NCBI RefSeq assembly: GCF_014596745.1
Contig: NZ_JABTCF010000002.1
Location: forward strand, 248,001 to 312,000
Reading direction: 5' to 3'
DNA: 64,000 nucleotides
Source of the DNA: Maribacter aquimaris
Lineage (GTDB): Bacteria > Bacteroidota > Bacteroidia > Flavobacteriales > Flavobacteriaceae
Shown here: positions 16,852 to 25,072 of the stretch, piece after piece
How the letters are laid out: every line of letters begins with the position of its first letter
Position numbering within the stretch: position 1 is the stretch's first letter
Translations under genes and position numbers: made by a program
Notes under the pieces: model-generated
Told to the model about the DNA's origin: nothing
The model's database searches: none
Seen by the model: the letters and a program-made list of their open reading frames with translations, nothing else

Positions 16852-17590
16852 TGTCAGGTCGAGCGCAGTCGAGACCTCATTCATAAAGAAAGGGCCGATC
16901 AATTATCAAATCTAGCGCAGTCGAGAACTAATTAAAAGATATAAGGATAGACAATGTAGGTTCGAGTGCAGATGGGAACTCGTCAAAATGATAGAATTAG
17001 CCTGTCAGGTCGAGCGCAGTGGTGAATTTGTCATAATGATAGAATTAGCTTGTCAGGTCGAGCGCAGTCGAGACCTCATTCATAAAGAAAAGGCCGATCA
17101 ATTATCAAATCTAGCGCAGTCGAGAACTAATTAAAAGATATAAGGATAGACAATGTAGGTTCGAGTGCAGATGGGAACTCGTCAAAATGATAGAATTAGC
17201 CTGTCAGGTCGAGCGCAGTGGTGAACTTGTTAGAATGATAGAATTAGCCTGTCAGTTCGAGCGCAGTCGAGACCTCATTCATAAAGTAAGAAGAACCGAT
17301 CAATTATCAAATCTAGCGCAGTCGAGAACTAATAAAAAGATATAAGGATAGACAATGTAAGTTCGAGTGCAGATGGGGACCCGTCAAGATGATAGAGGAA
17401 CCGGACTGTCAGTACGAGCGCAGTGGTGAACTTGTTAGAATGATAGAATTAGCCTGTCAGGTCGAGCGCAGTCGAGACCTCATTCATAAGAAAGAAGAAC
17501 CGATCAATTATCAAATCTAGCGCAGTCGAGACCTCAATCGTAAAGAAAGAATCAATTAGGTGTCAGGTCGAGCGCATTCGAGACCTTGAT
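16852..17590 (+). repeat. Higher-order tandem repeat, block 2 (about 199-bp units)
   Basis: Continuation of the block 1 repeat family. Unit reference positions are 16852, 17051, 17250 and 17455 (periods 199, 199 and 205), with a last degenerate core ending near 17590. About 15 cores at 46-57-base spacing are visible. Units differ by point changes such as GGTCGAG/GTTCGAG, AAGAAAGGGCCG/AAGTAAGAAGAACCG and TCATAATG/TTAGAATG, and the same variants appear in block 1, so the blocks have exchanged or duplicated units. The first 27 bases form the right arm of the inverted repeat around cas2. Confidence 0.93.
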
Positions 17591-17675
17591 AAGGGCTTTT
17601 ATATTTCTGCAACATCCTCTAAAAATTAGGATACCAGCTTATTATGTCGGGGTGTCCCTGTGAACTATCCTTAAT

Positions 17676-17694
17676 CCTTCGACTGCGCTCAGGG
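17676..17694. repeat. Single dispersed repeat copy, CCTTCGACTGCGCTCAGGG
   Basis: A 19-base imperfect palindrome related to the reverse complement of the array core (shared TCGACTGCGCTC). Elements of this kind are, from memory, common between genes in Bacteroidota; here one lies about 85 bases past the tandem array in the opposite orientation to it. Confidence 0.7.
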
Positions 17695-17744
17695 CTTGAA
17701 TTAAAGAACGGACATCGAAGTTCCAAATAAGGAAGTTGGAAATA

Positions 17745-17765
17745 ATATAGCGTGTTACGCTATAT
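17745..17765. promoter_or_regulatory. Palindrome ATATAGCGT-GTT-ACGCTATAT
   Basis: A perfect inverted repeat of 9 bp with a three-base centre, AT-rich and lacking a T tract, so it looks like an operator rather than a terminator. I recall similar TAGCG/CGCTA palindromes ahead of higBA-type toxin-antitoxin genes; no such intact gene follows. Confidence 0.45.
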
Positions 17766-17885
17766 TTAGTAAAGCAACGAAGAAAACCTTGAGGTAGAAC
17801 GTATCCAAAACAATTCACGGCGGGTCATTGCTATGCGCCATATTTTTATGCTTCATGGTTAGGAAGGACCTTTTATAGGAGGGCT

Positions 17886-17928
17886 AAAAAAATAAGATGC
17901 CCCGATTTTTAAAAAGCGAGGCATCTTA
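17886..17928 (-). terminator. Rho-independent terminator of the sugar porter gene
   Basis: Stem TAAGATGCC (893-901) pairs with GGCATCTTA (920-928), with inner partial pairing, and on the minus strand is followed by a run of seven T (complement of 886-892). It lies 44 bases beyond the stop codon of the transporter gene. Confidence 0.88.
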
Positions 17929-17971
17929 AACATGATTTATGCACTATATGAAATAGACATGGCACAAGTGT

Positions 17972-19423
17972 TTATTTCTTAGCAAATAAGGCTTCCATTT
18001 CTTCCAATGTCTTGCCTTTGGTTTCAGGGATGTATTTATAGACAAACACAATAATGATTATGATAAAGAAAGAAAACAGGAAGTAGGGAAGGGCATTGTT
18101 CCAAGTACCTCCGTTCATGATCAAGCCATTCGACTCGCTTTCAACCACTATAGGGAACGTCTGTGATACAAAATAGTTGGCCAACCACTGTACGGCCACG
18201 GCTACAGCCATAGCTGTACTCCGTATTTTGTTGGGGAACATTTCAGACAATAACACCCAAACAATAGGGCCCATAGACATGGCGAACGAACCTATGAAAA
18301 TCAGAACACCGATCAAACTGATAATACCTTCATTGGTAGATATGGTTGGCAGGCCAGCAGAATTCACGCCGGCATAATCACTGAAATAAAGTGTAAAGCC
18401 CATCAATAAAAACCCGATAAGCATTCCAAAACCTCCAATGATCAATAGTGGTTTTCTACCTAGTTTATCCACAGTGAACATGGCGACAAACGTAAAGATA
18501 AGATTTACGGAGGCCAATAAGATCTGTTGTAAAAGAACATCATCCTGTCCAAAACCAAGGGCCTGCTCAAATATATCGGCCCCATAATACAGTACTGCAT
18601 TGATTCCGGTAAATTGTTGCAACGCCGATAATACCGTACCGATAATCACAATAGGAAGCATGGTTTTATTGAAGATGGATGCTTTTGCCTTCGTGCTTTC
18701 CGCTTTTATGGAATCTTTGATCGCTTTTATTTCCTTTACCGCTATTTCTTCACCGTGTATTCTGGTCAATATGTTTTCGGCTTCTTCCTCTTTTCCTTTG
18801 ATCATTAACCAACGTGGACTTTTAGGTACGAAAAACAAGAGCCCCAAGAAGATACCTGCTGGTATCATTTCTGACCAGAACATGTTACGCCATCCAAAGG
18901 CTATATTCTCACTTTCGCTCAATTCGGAACCAATAAAATAAGTAACCAAAAAGACCACAAAGAAACCAATGACCACTGCAAGTTGATAGAAGGTAACCAA
19001 AATACCCCTGTTTTTTGCCGGGGCAATCTCTGCTATGTACATTGGGGCGTTCATTGAGGCGATACCTATGGCAATACCCCCGATGAGTCTAAAAATGACC
19101 AATAAGGTGGTCGATTCCGGTAATATGCTGGGTAATCCTGATCCCCACGCTGAAATAAAAAATAGAACAGCTGAAATAATCAAGGAATTCTTACGACCAA
19201 TAGCCTTACTGATAAGTCCTGCCGAAGCCGCCCCTGCCAAAGCTCCTAATAGGGCGCTACTAACAATAAAGCCTTTTAAGGCTCCGGTAAGTTCGAAATA
19301 TTTTGAAAAATAGAACTGGGTGCCATTGATGACCCCTGTATCATAACCAAATAATAACCCGCCCAGGGTTATTACAAGGGTGATAAAATAAATGTTGATT
19401 TTTGCGGTAGATGTTTTACCCAT
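17972..19423 (-). CDS. Sugar porter family MFS transporter
   Basis: A 483-residue, 12-helix major facilitator of the sugar porter family (XylE/GlcP/GalP-like), which imports a hexose or pentose with protons. Family signatures are GGLLFGYDTGVINGT in helix 1, GRKNSL after helix 2, RLIGGIAIGIASMNAP..IAEIAP, PKSPRWLM after helix 6, QQFTGINAVLYYG in helix 7, VDKLGRKPL and PETKGKTLEEME at the C-terminus. The QQxxGIN motif binds the sugar. The gene stands alone, ending in its own terminator beside the repeat island, so no neighbour suggests the sugar. Confidence 0.95.
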   Translation of the reverse strand: MGKTSTAKINIYFITLVITLGGLLFGYDTGVINGTQFYFSKYFELTGALKGFIVSSALLGALAGAASAGLISKAIGRKNSLIISAVLFFISAWGSGLPSILPESTTLLVIFRLIGGIAIGIASMNAPMYIAEIAPAKNRGILVTFYQLAVVIGFFVVFLVTYFIGSELSESENIAFGWRNMFWSEMIPAGIFLGLLFFVPKSPRWLMIKGKEEEAENILTRIHGEEIAVKEIKAIKDSIKAESTKAKASIFNKTMLPIVIIGTVLSALQQFTGINAVLYYGADIFEQALGFGQDDVLLQQILLASVNLIFTFVAMFTVDKLGRKPLLIIGGFGMLIGFLLMGFTLYFSDYAGVNSAGLPTISTNEGIISLIGVLIFIGSFAMSMGPIVWVLLSEMFPNKIRSTAMAVAVAVQWLANYFVSQTFPIVVESESNGLIMNGGTWNNALPYFLFSFFIIIIIVFVYKYIPETKGKTLEEMEALFAKK

Positions 19424-19926
19424 GGTTGTTTTGGTTTTAATTAGTTTAATCTTTGACTGCTGCTACGACCTAAAACATTAAGGACATCAGTCCCAATGAG
19501 GTCCATGATATTTGCCAAATTATAATTCGTAGAGCACCCAGTCGAGGTTTGGTTTACCTAATGTCTTGTTTTGATTTAGGGTATAAATCGCATAAAACAT
19601 TGGTATGTCAAATATAGTTTTTTGTTCTGTAAATGACCTCCGTATTTCTTTAAATTTTATAACTAAAACGTAGGATTCCGTGGTTTAGGAAGAGCTATTT
19701 TTTCCGTTCTAAGAAATATGGGGAATTACGTTTAAAGGAGTGAGGTTTAAAAACGATGGATTGTAGTATACCATCTTAATGGGGAGCTGTCCGCCGTATA
19801 AAATAGGGGCGATTGAGAAGTTTTTAATGGTGTTGGGGCGTCTATTGCCAGACGGCCGACGCAAGTAGCACGGGCTTAAGGTCAAACCACCGAATATACA
19901 GCTTCCATTCGTTCTGGAATGTCGTC
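19424..19926. other. Gene-free 503-bp intergenic region
   Basis: It lies between the start of the sugar porter gene and the stop of msrB, both on the minus strand. It should carry the sugar porter promoter; a TATATTTG box is visible on the minus strand near 19607-19614 but without a well-placed upstream TTG. Short open frames show no recognisable protein. No repeat core, tRNA or convincing terminator was seen. Confidence 0.55.
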
Positions 19927-20388
19927 CTAATCGATATCCGCTTCCTTGGTGTTTAGAACAAGGGATTCGGAATTGACACAATAGCGTAAGCCACTCGGTT
20001 CTGGACCGTCAGGGAATACATGGCCCAAATGTGCGTCACAGGTGTTGCACATTACTTCGACCCTGATCATGCCAAACGAGCTGTCTTTTTTGTATTGGAT
20101 CGCGTTTTCCTTATATGGCTGTGTAAAACTGGGCCAGCCAGTGCCGGACTCAAATTTTATGGTAGAGTCGAATAAGGGGGTGCCGCAGCAGGCGCAATTG
20201 TATTTTCCAGCTTCGTGTATGGCGCAAAGTGCTCCTGAATGGGGAGATTCCGTGCCCTTTTTACGGGTAATCCTATATTGGTCGGGAGTAAGGGTTTCAC
20301 GCCATTCGGTATCGGTCTTTTCGACCCTGCGATCTGGTTTTGGGTTTCCTTTGACCGTAAAATTGATGATATCTTTCCAGGTGAGCAT
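19927..20388 (-). CDS. msrB: Peptide-methionine (R)-S-oxide reductase
   Basis: A 153-residue MsrB, which reduces R-methionine sulfoxide in proteins. The zinc site is Cys65/Cys68 (CACCG) and Cys114/Cys117 (CNTC), the substrate pocket motif is SGTGWPSF (81-88), the catalytic cysteine is Cys137 (RYCVNS), and Cys55 (GALC) is the likely resolving cysteine. There is no signal peptide, so it acts in the cytoplasm. It is not fused to MsrA. A nuclease gene diverges from it across about 156 bases. Confidence 0.95.
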   Translation of the reverse strand: MLTWKDIINFTVKGNPKPDRRVEKTDTEWRETLTPDQYRITRKKGTESPHSGALCAIHEAGKYNCACCGTPLFDSTIKFESGTGWPSFTQPYKENAIQYKKDSSFGMIRVEVMCNTCDAHLGHVFPDGPEPSGLRYCVNSESLVLNTKEADID

Positions 20389-20510
20389 AGCTTATTTTCC
20401 TTTCTTTAATGGTTCGTATCTATTTCCTTTTGCAAATTAAGGATTGAATACAACTTCGTGAAGTTCCATGGTTAGTCTTTTTCCTGAATATAACCTTACA
20501 GGATTAAAGG

Positions 20511-20540
20511 TTGGGGCTTTGCTAAATTAATTTAAATTTG
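20511..20540 (+). promoter_or_regulatory. Candidate Bacteroidota promoter of the nuclease gene
   Basis: TTG at 20511-20513, 19 bases, then TAAATTTG at 20533-20540, matching the TTG-N(17-23)-TAnnTTTG consensus. The GTG start at 20545 would lie at or next to the transcription start, implying a leaderless or nearly leaderless message. Confidence 0.55.
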
Positions 20541-20544
20541 CCAA

Positions 20545-21357
20545 GTGAGTCGAGCCTTGAACAATAAAAATCTTTATGCGATATTAATTGCACTATGTGT
20601 CATTGGCTTTTGGCTGTTCGATAATTTTTATACACCGGATACCTATTCGACGTCTTCGGATGACGGACTGGAAACGGAAATACCATCCTATTTTTTGCCG
20701 AGTTCGTCAACGGGTGATGTAGTGGCACACGATCATTTTATGTTGTCTTATAATGAACCTTTTGAGCAGGCCGAATGGGTGGCCTATATGCTCAAAAAGA
20801 GTCATCTTACCTATGACGATAGAAAACGACCTTATTTTATCGAAGATCCTAAAGTGAAAACCAAATCTGCCGATTGGCGTAATTATAAAGGGTCAGGATA
20901 TGACAGGGGCCATTTATGCCCTGCTGGCGATCGTCGTTTTTCCGAATATGCCTATAATGAGACTTTTTACACGAGTAATATAAGTCCACAGGACCGGGAT
21001 TTCAATTCCGGGGTTTGGAATAAGCTTGAAATGCAGGTCAGACGCTGGGCAAAACAGTATGGCGAACTTTTTGTGGTCACTGGAGGTGTTCTTGAGGATG
21101 GTCTTGATCAGATTGGGGAAGAGGATGTTGATGTGCCTGATTATTACTATAAGATCATAGCAAGGGGAAACGACAAGGATCTTAAGGTTATCGCCTTTTT
21201 GTTGCCCAACCGGGAAAGTTCCAAACCAATACAACATTTTATTGTTTCGGTAGACCAAATTGAAAAGTTGACAGGTATTGATTTTTTCGAAAAACTATCC
21301 GATAGGGAAGAGACAACCCTGGAAGCCAAATCAACGAGGTCTGGGTGGAAGTTTTAA
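20545..21357 (+). CDS. DNA/RNA non-specific endonuclease, membrane-anchored
   Basis: A 270-residue NUC1/Serratia-type beta-beta-alpha-metal nuclease. The catalytic motif is DRGHLCPAGDR with His123 as general base; the metal-binding Asn is expected in TFYTSNISPQDRDFN. One N-terminal hydrophobic segment (about 11-26) anchors or exports it, so it acts in the envelope, probably scavenging nucleic acid. GTG is used as start; the next in-frame ATG would remove the membrane segment. Its stop overlaps that of convergent rodA by four bases. Confidence 0.9.
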   Translation: MSRALNNKNLYAILIALCVIGFWLFDNFYTPDTYSTSSDDGLETEIPSYFLPSSSTGDVVAHDHFMLSYNEPFEQAEWVAYMLKKSHLTYDDRKRPYFIEDPKVKTKSADWRNYKGSGYDRGHLCPAGDRRFSEYAYNETFYTSNISPQDRDFNSGVWNKLEMQVRRWAKQYGELFVVTGGVLEDGLDQIGEEDVDVPDYYYKIIARGNDKDLKVIAFLLPNRESSKPIQHFIVSVDQIEKLTGIDFFEKLSDREETTLEAKSTRSGWKF

Positions 21358-22637
21358 ATGCCTTCCTTCAGTCTGTTCGAATCCAGTTTTAGGAAGATGA
21401 ACAACAAGATGGTAAAAAAGAGTAAGCCAGAGCCTCCATAACTAAAAAATGGCAGCGGTATACCAATGGTAGGCAAAACACCGATCACCATTCCGATATT
21501 GATGAAATAGTGGATGAATAAAATGGAAATTACGCCGTAGCCGTACATACGGGCGAAAGGGTTTTTCTGTCTTTCTGCCAAATACACCAATCGTAAAAAT
21601 AGGATGGTAAATAGAAGTATCACCGTTGCGGTACCGATAAACCCCCATTCCTCACCTACCGTACTGAAAATATAGTCGGTATGTTGTTCCGGTACGAAAT
21701 CGCCTTTGGTACGGGTGCCTTCCAAAAATCCTTTACCAAAAAAGCCTCCGGATTCAATGGCTTTTTCAGATTGATACGTATTGTATCCGATGGTTTTTCG
21801 TATTTGATCGAGCTTTTTAGGGTCTTTTTCCAAACGAAGCCAAAGTCCGAAACGGTCTCTATGCCGTTGCTCGAAAACGTTGTTGAAAACAAAGTTAACC
21901 GAGAGTGAGAATAGTATGGTTGCCGCAATAATTATAGTCAATGGGAAAACAGGGATTTTGAATGTTTTCTTTTTCAACAGAAAGAATAGCGCAATAACCA
22001 AGCCTAGGAAAATGACGATCCATATGGTTCCAAACATCAATGTTGTGATGAAAACCAAGATAGTCAGTAGGCCAATGACCAAATAATAAAGCGGTAGGCC
22101 CTCCCTAAAAATAACGAACATTAACGCGAAAAAAACCAATGCGCTCCCAGGGTCTGGTTGGGGAATGATCAATAGTGCGGGCAATAGGATGATGCCGACG
22201 GCAAATATCTGGTCCTTTTTCCTTTTGATATCGGTCTGAATGTCACTCAAGTACTTCGCTAAGGCCAAGGCCGTCGCTACTTTGGCAATCTCTGAAGGTT
22301 GTAAATTGAAAAAACCTAGATTATACCATGAGGTGGCACCGGCTATCGTCTTGCCAAAAACAAACAATCCAAGCAGCAATGCCATGGAGATGACATAAAA
22401 TAAGCTGGAGAACCGTTCGAAAAAATTCGCCTCAAGCGCCAAAATAATAATTATGGTTACGATGCTGACCCCAAAAAAGAATAATTGCTTGCCGTGGAGG
22501 GAAGCAAAATTAATAATGGAAGGGTCGGTATCGGTAAAGGTGCTCGAATAGATATTTATCCAGCCGATCCCCACCAAGGCGACATAGATGATAATGGAAA
22601 GCCAATCGAGACGTTTTAGAATACTTTTACCAGACAT
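21354..22637 (-). CDS. rodA: Peptidoglycan glycosyltransferase RodA
   Basis: A 427-residue SEDS family polytopic membrane protein that polymerises lipid II into glycan strands for the elongasome. Motifs include FFNLQPSEIAKVATALALAKYL, PQPDPGSALVF and, near the end, IGIPLPFFSYGGSGLL, all typical of RodA/FtsW. Its start overlaps the end of the PBP2 gene by 11 bases, the standard mreBCD-pbp2-rodA order. RodA supplies glycosyltransferase and PBP2 transpeptidase activity in one complex. Confidence 0.96.
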   Translation of the reverse strand: MSGKSILKRLDWLSIIIYVALVGIGWINIYSSTFTDTDPSIINFASLHGKQLFFFGVSIVTIIIILALEANFFERFSSLFYVISMALLLGLFVFGKTIAGATSWYNLGFFNLQPSEIAKVATALALAKYLSDIQTDIKRKKDQIFAVGIILLPALLIIPQPDPGSALVFFALMFVIFREGLPLYYLVIGLLTILVFITTLMFGTIWIVIFLGLVIALFFLLKKKTFKIPVFPLTIIIAATILFSLSVNFVFNNVFEQRHRDRFGLWLRLEKDPKKLDQIRKTIGYNTYQSEKAIESGGFFGKGFLEGTRTKGDFVPEQHTDYIFSTVGEEWGFIGTATVILLFTILFLRLVYLAERQKNPFARMYGYGVISILFIHYFINIGMVIGVLPTIGIPLPFFSYGGSGLLFFTILLFIFLKLDSNRLKEGI

Positions 22638-24495
22638 ATTCGTTTATCTTAAACTCTTCGCCACTGTACGGTTTAGCGTATTCGTGATCTAAGGTTTTTT
22701 CTAGCATTCTTTTTTCCATGTCTTTTCGGGTAATTTCCCCCTTAATGTATTTTTCGATCATCAATGATGCGATATGCCCTGCGTAACGTGAACCGTAATA
22801 TCCATTTTCAATGTACACGGCTATAGCTATTTTTGGGTTGTTTACGGGTGCGAAGGCAACGAAGAGCGAATGGTCGGTCAATTGGGTCTTGACTCCATCA
22901 ATAATCGTGTAGTTCTCAACGGTTCCCGTCTTGCCCGCGATTTCTATATCGGGTATCTGCAACCACCTTGCGGTACCTTTGTGGTAGACATCGGCCATAC
23001 CTTCGATTACAGGTTCAAAATGCTTCCGATCAATGGTAGTATGCTTCATTTCCGTAAATCTGGGTATCGTAATATCCTTTCCGTTGACCTTTTTTAGAAT
23101 GTGTGGTGTATAATAATACCCGCGATTTGCTATGGCAGCCGTCATATTGGCCAATTGGATGGGAGTTACCGCAATTTCCCCTTGACCAATGGAATTGGAT
23201 ATGATATAGGAAGAACTCCATCGATTGTCCCCATACCATTTGTCGTAATATTCTTTTGAAGGAATACGACCAGGTCTGCCTGTATGCAAATCCGATCCCA
23301 AGTAACCACCAAGGCCAAAACTGCGCATGTGTTTTTCCCAAACATCCATGGCTTCGTCCGTAGTATCGAATTTATCATATATTTTTCTGAATGCCCCGGC
23401 AAAATAGGCGTTGCAGGATTTGTATATACCCACGTGCAAATCGCGAAGCCCTCCACCACAGTGGCATCCACGTTTTGTTTTGCCTACATAAAAACCGTGA
23501 TAACACATTATTTTAGTATCCGGTGTTATGGCACCTTCCTGTAATGCAATCAATGCATTTAGGGTTTTAAAGGGTGAACCGGGGGAAGGTTCTGCCAAAA
23601 GGGTACGGTCCCAAGTAGGATTGGCTATGGAGTCGTTATAGAGTTTCGTGTAATTTTTTGATCGTTTTCTTCCTACCAAAAGTGAAGGGTCATAGGTAGG
23701 TCCGGAAATCATTGACAGGATTTCACCCGATGAAGGTTCTATGGCAACGATACCGCCACGTTTACCATGCATCAACAATTCCCCGTATTCCTGAAGGTTC
23801 TTATCTATGGTGATACTTATTTCCTTTCCTTGTTCAGGAGGAGTGTCCAAGGCACCATCCTTATACGGTCCAATATCCCTATTGAATCGGTCCTTTTGAA
23901 TGTATTGCACGCCTTTTTTTCCTCGTAGGGTGTCTTCATAGGTTTTTTCAACCCCGGTCCTTCCTTTTAATTCCCCTTGGACATAATAGGGGTTCTCGGC
24001 CAAATCCCGCTCATTGACCTCACTAATATAACCTAAAACGTTGGCGGCACTTTTCGTGTCATAATAGCGGAGTGATCTTTTTTGTATGTAAAAGCCCTCA
24101 AAATGACGCATTTTTTCTTGAAGTTTCGCGTAATCTTCTTTTGACAGTTGGGGGACCAATACCGACGGAAGTCTAGGGGAGTAGACCCTGGCTTTTTTAA
24201 GCTTTTTGATAAAGGTATCCTTGTCCAAGCCAATAAGATTGCAGAACATCAAAGTATCTAGGGGTTTAACCTCCCTAGGAATGACCATTACATCGTAAGC
24301 CGGGTCATTACCTACCAATAATTTGCCATTACGATCATAAATGTATCCTCTTTCGGGATAGTCGTAAATAGCCTTTATGGCAGGATCTTCCAAAACCTGG
24401 TCAGGGGAAAAACTGAATATCTGTAAGTAAGACAACCTACCGATAAAAACAATTCCAATAATCAGGATAATAGATGATAGAAGAATCTTCTTCAT
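22627..24495 (-). CDS. mrdA: Penicillin-binding protein 2 (elongasome transpeptidase)
   Basis: A 622-residue class B PBP with one N-terminal membrane helix (about 5-24), a dimerisation domain and a transpeptidase domain. Active-site motifs are SPFK with Ser307 (EPSPGSPFKTL), SNS in place of SxN (YIISNSIGQGE) and KTGT (AGKTGTVEN). The segment CYHGFYVGKTKRGCHCGGG within the transpeptidase domain is cysteine- and histidine-rich, a feature I recall from other bacteroidotal PBP2 proteins that could bind metal. It crosslinks peptidoglycan during side-wall elongation. It lies 70 bases after mreD and overlaps rodA. Confidence 0.95.
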   Translation of the reverse strand: MKKILLSSIILIIGIVFIGRLSYLQIFSFSPDQVLEDPAIKAIYDYPERGYIYDRNGKLLVGNDPAYDVMVIPREVKPLDTLMFCNLIGLDKDTFIKKLKKARVYSPRLPSVLVPQLSKEDYAKLQEKMRHFEGFYIQKRSLRYYDTKSAANVLGYISEVNERDLAENPYYVQGELKGRTGVEKTYEDTLRGKKGVQYIQKDRFNRDIGPYKDGALDTPPEQGKEISITIDKNLQEYGELLMHGKRGGIVAIEPSSGEILSMISGPTYDPSLLVGRKRSKNYTKLYNDSIANPTWDRTLLAEPSPGSPFKTLNALIALQEGAITPDTKIMCYHGFYVGKTKRGCHCGGGLRDLHVGIYKSCNAYFAGAFRKIYDKFDTTDEAMDVWEKHMRSFGLGGYLGSDLHTGRPGRIPSKEYYDKWYGDNRWSSSYIISNSIGQGEIAVTPIQLANMTAAIANRGYYYTPHILKKVNGKDITIPRFTEMKHTTIDRKHFEPVIEGMADVYHKGTARWLQIPDIEIAGKTGTVENYTIIDGVKTQLTDHSLFVAFAPVNNPKIAIAVYIENGYYGSRYAGHIASLMIEKYIKGEITRKDMEKRMLEKTLDHEYAKPYSGEEFKINEYVW

Positions 24496-24565
24496 TGAAG
24501 ATAATGATTTTTAAGCTTAAGGAAATCAATCCTATTTTATATTCGACAAATAGTTATAAAACACC

Positions 24566-25072
24566 TTATTCCTTTTTCACACTGAATAAAGTACTGAACA
24601 ATAAACACAAAATTAGTGAGGCAAGGCCATTAGACAATACTTTTTTCACAATTAACAACAAATTGGCAATGCTGAAAATCTCCATTGAAAAGTAAACCGA
24701 ATGGTGTACCAGTATTAATAACGCCAAAAATGTAAATTGTTGTGCCTTAGTAGTGTTACTTAATTTAAAACTTTGAAATTCATAATTTATGCCGAATACA
24801 AAGCGCATTATGGCAGGCCGTAAATAGGCAATGGTAGTGGTTGCGGCCGCATGTATGGCCATTGTGTCTGAAAGGAAATCTACAGAAAGTCCCAAAAGAA
24901 AGCTCAACCCAATGAAAACGGCCCTTTTTTCCTTGATAGGGTACCAATATAAGAACATGATATAGACCATGGGGTTGATAAACCCAAAAAAGTTGAGTCT
25001 ATTGAACACCAATACCTGTACTAGGACTAGTAATATGAAGCGTATTATATTTATGGGAATACCTCTATTCAT
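24566..25072 (-). CDS. mreD: Rod shape-determining protein MreD
   Basis: A 168-residue inner-membrane protein with five to six hydrophobic segments, recognised mainly by position and by NRLNFFGFINPMVYIMFLYW near the N-terminus, the usual bacteroidotal MreD opening. It links MreB filaments to the periplasmic wall synthesis complex. The start overlaps the end of mreC by eight bases, indicating coupling. Confidence 0.92.
   Translation of the reverse strand: MNRGIPINIIRFILLVLVQVLVFNRLNFFGFINPMVYIMFLYWYPIKEKRAVFIGLSFLLGLSVDFLSDTMAIHAAATTTIAYLRPAIMRFVFGINYEFQSFKLSNTTKAQQFTFLALLILVHHSVYFSMEIFSIANLLLIVKKVLSNGLASLILCLLFSTLFSVKKE

Larger units (their letters stand above)
17591..17885. other. Gene-free stretch with a palindrome and possible toxin relic
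   Basis: No intact gene is seen. The stretch contains the dispersed repeat copy at 17676 and a 9-bp-stem palindrome at 17745-17765. A 29-codon open stretch on the plus strand just after it (about 17772-17861) ends in NNSRRVIAMRHIFMLHG and faintly recalls the end of RelE/HigB-type toxins. This similarity is weak and not sufficient for a call. Confidence 0.4.

Noticed and set aside
15694-17590. CRISPR array next to cas2
   Set aside because: Spacing of the cores (about 50 bases) is CRISPR-like, but the conserved core is only about 15-20 bases and varies, and the sequences between cores recur every fourth unit rather than being unique. None of the long type II repeats known from flavobacteria is seen.
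19709-19981. 90-codon minus-strand frame before msrB end
   Set aside because: It overlaps msrB in another frame and has no recognisable motif or start context.
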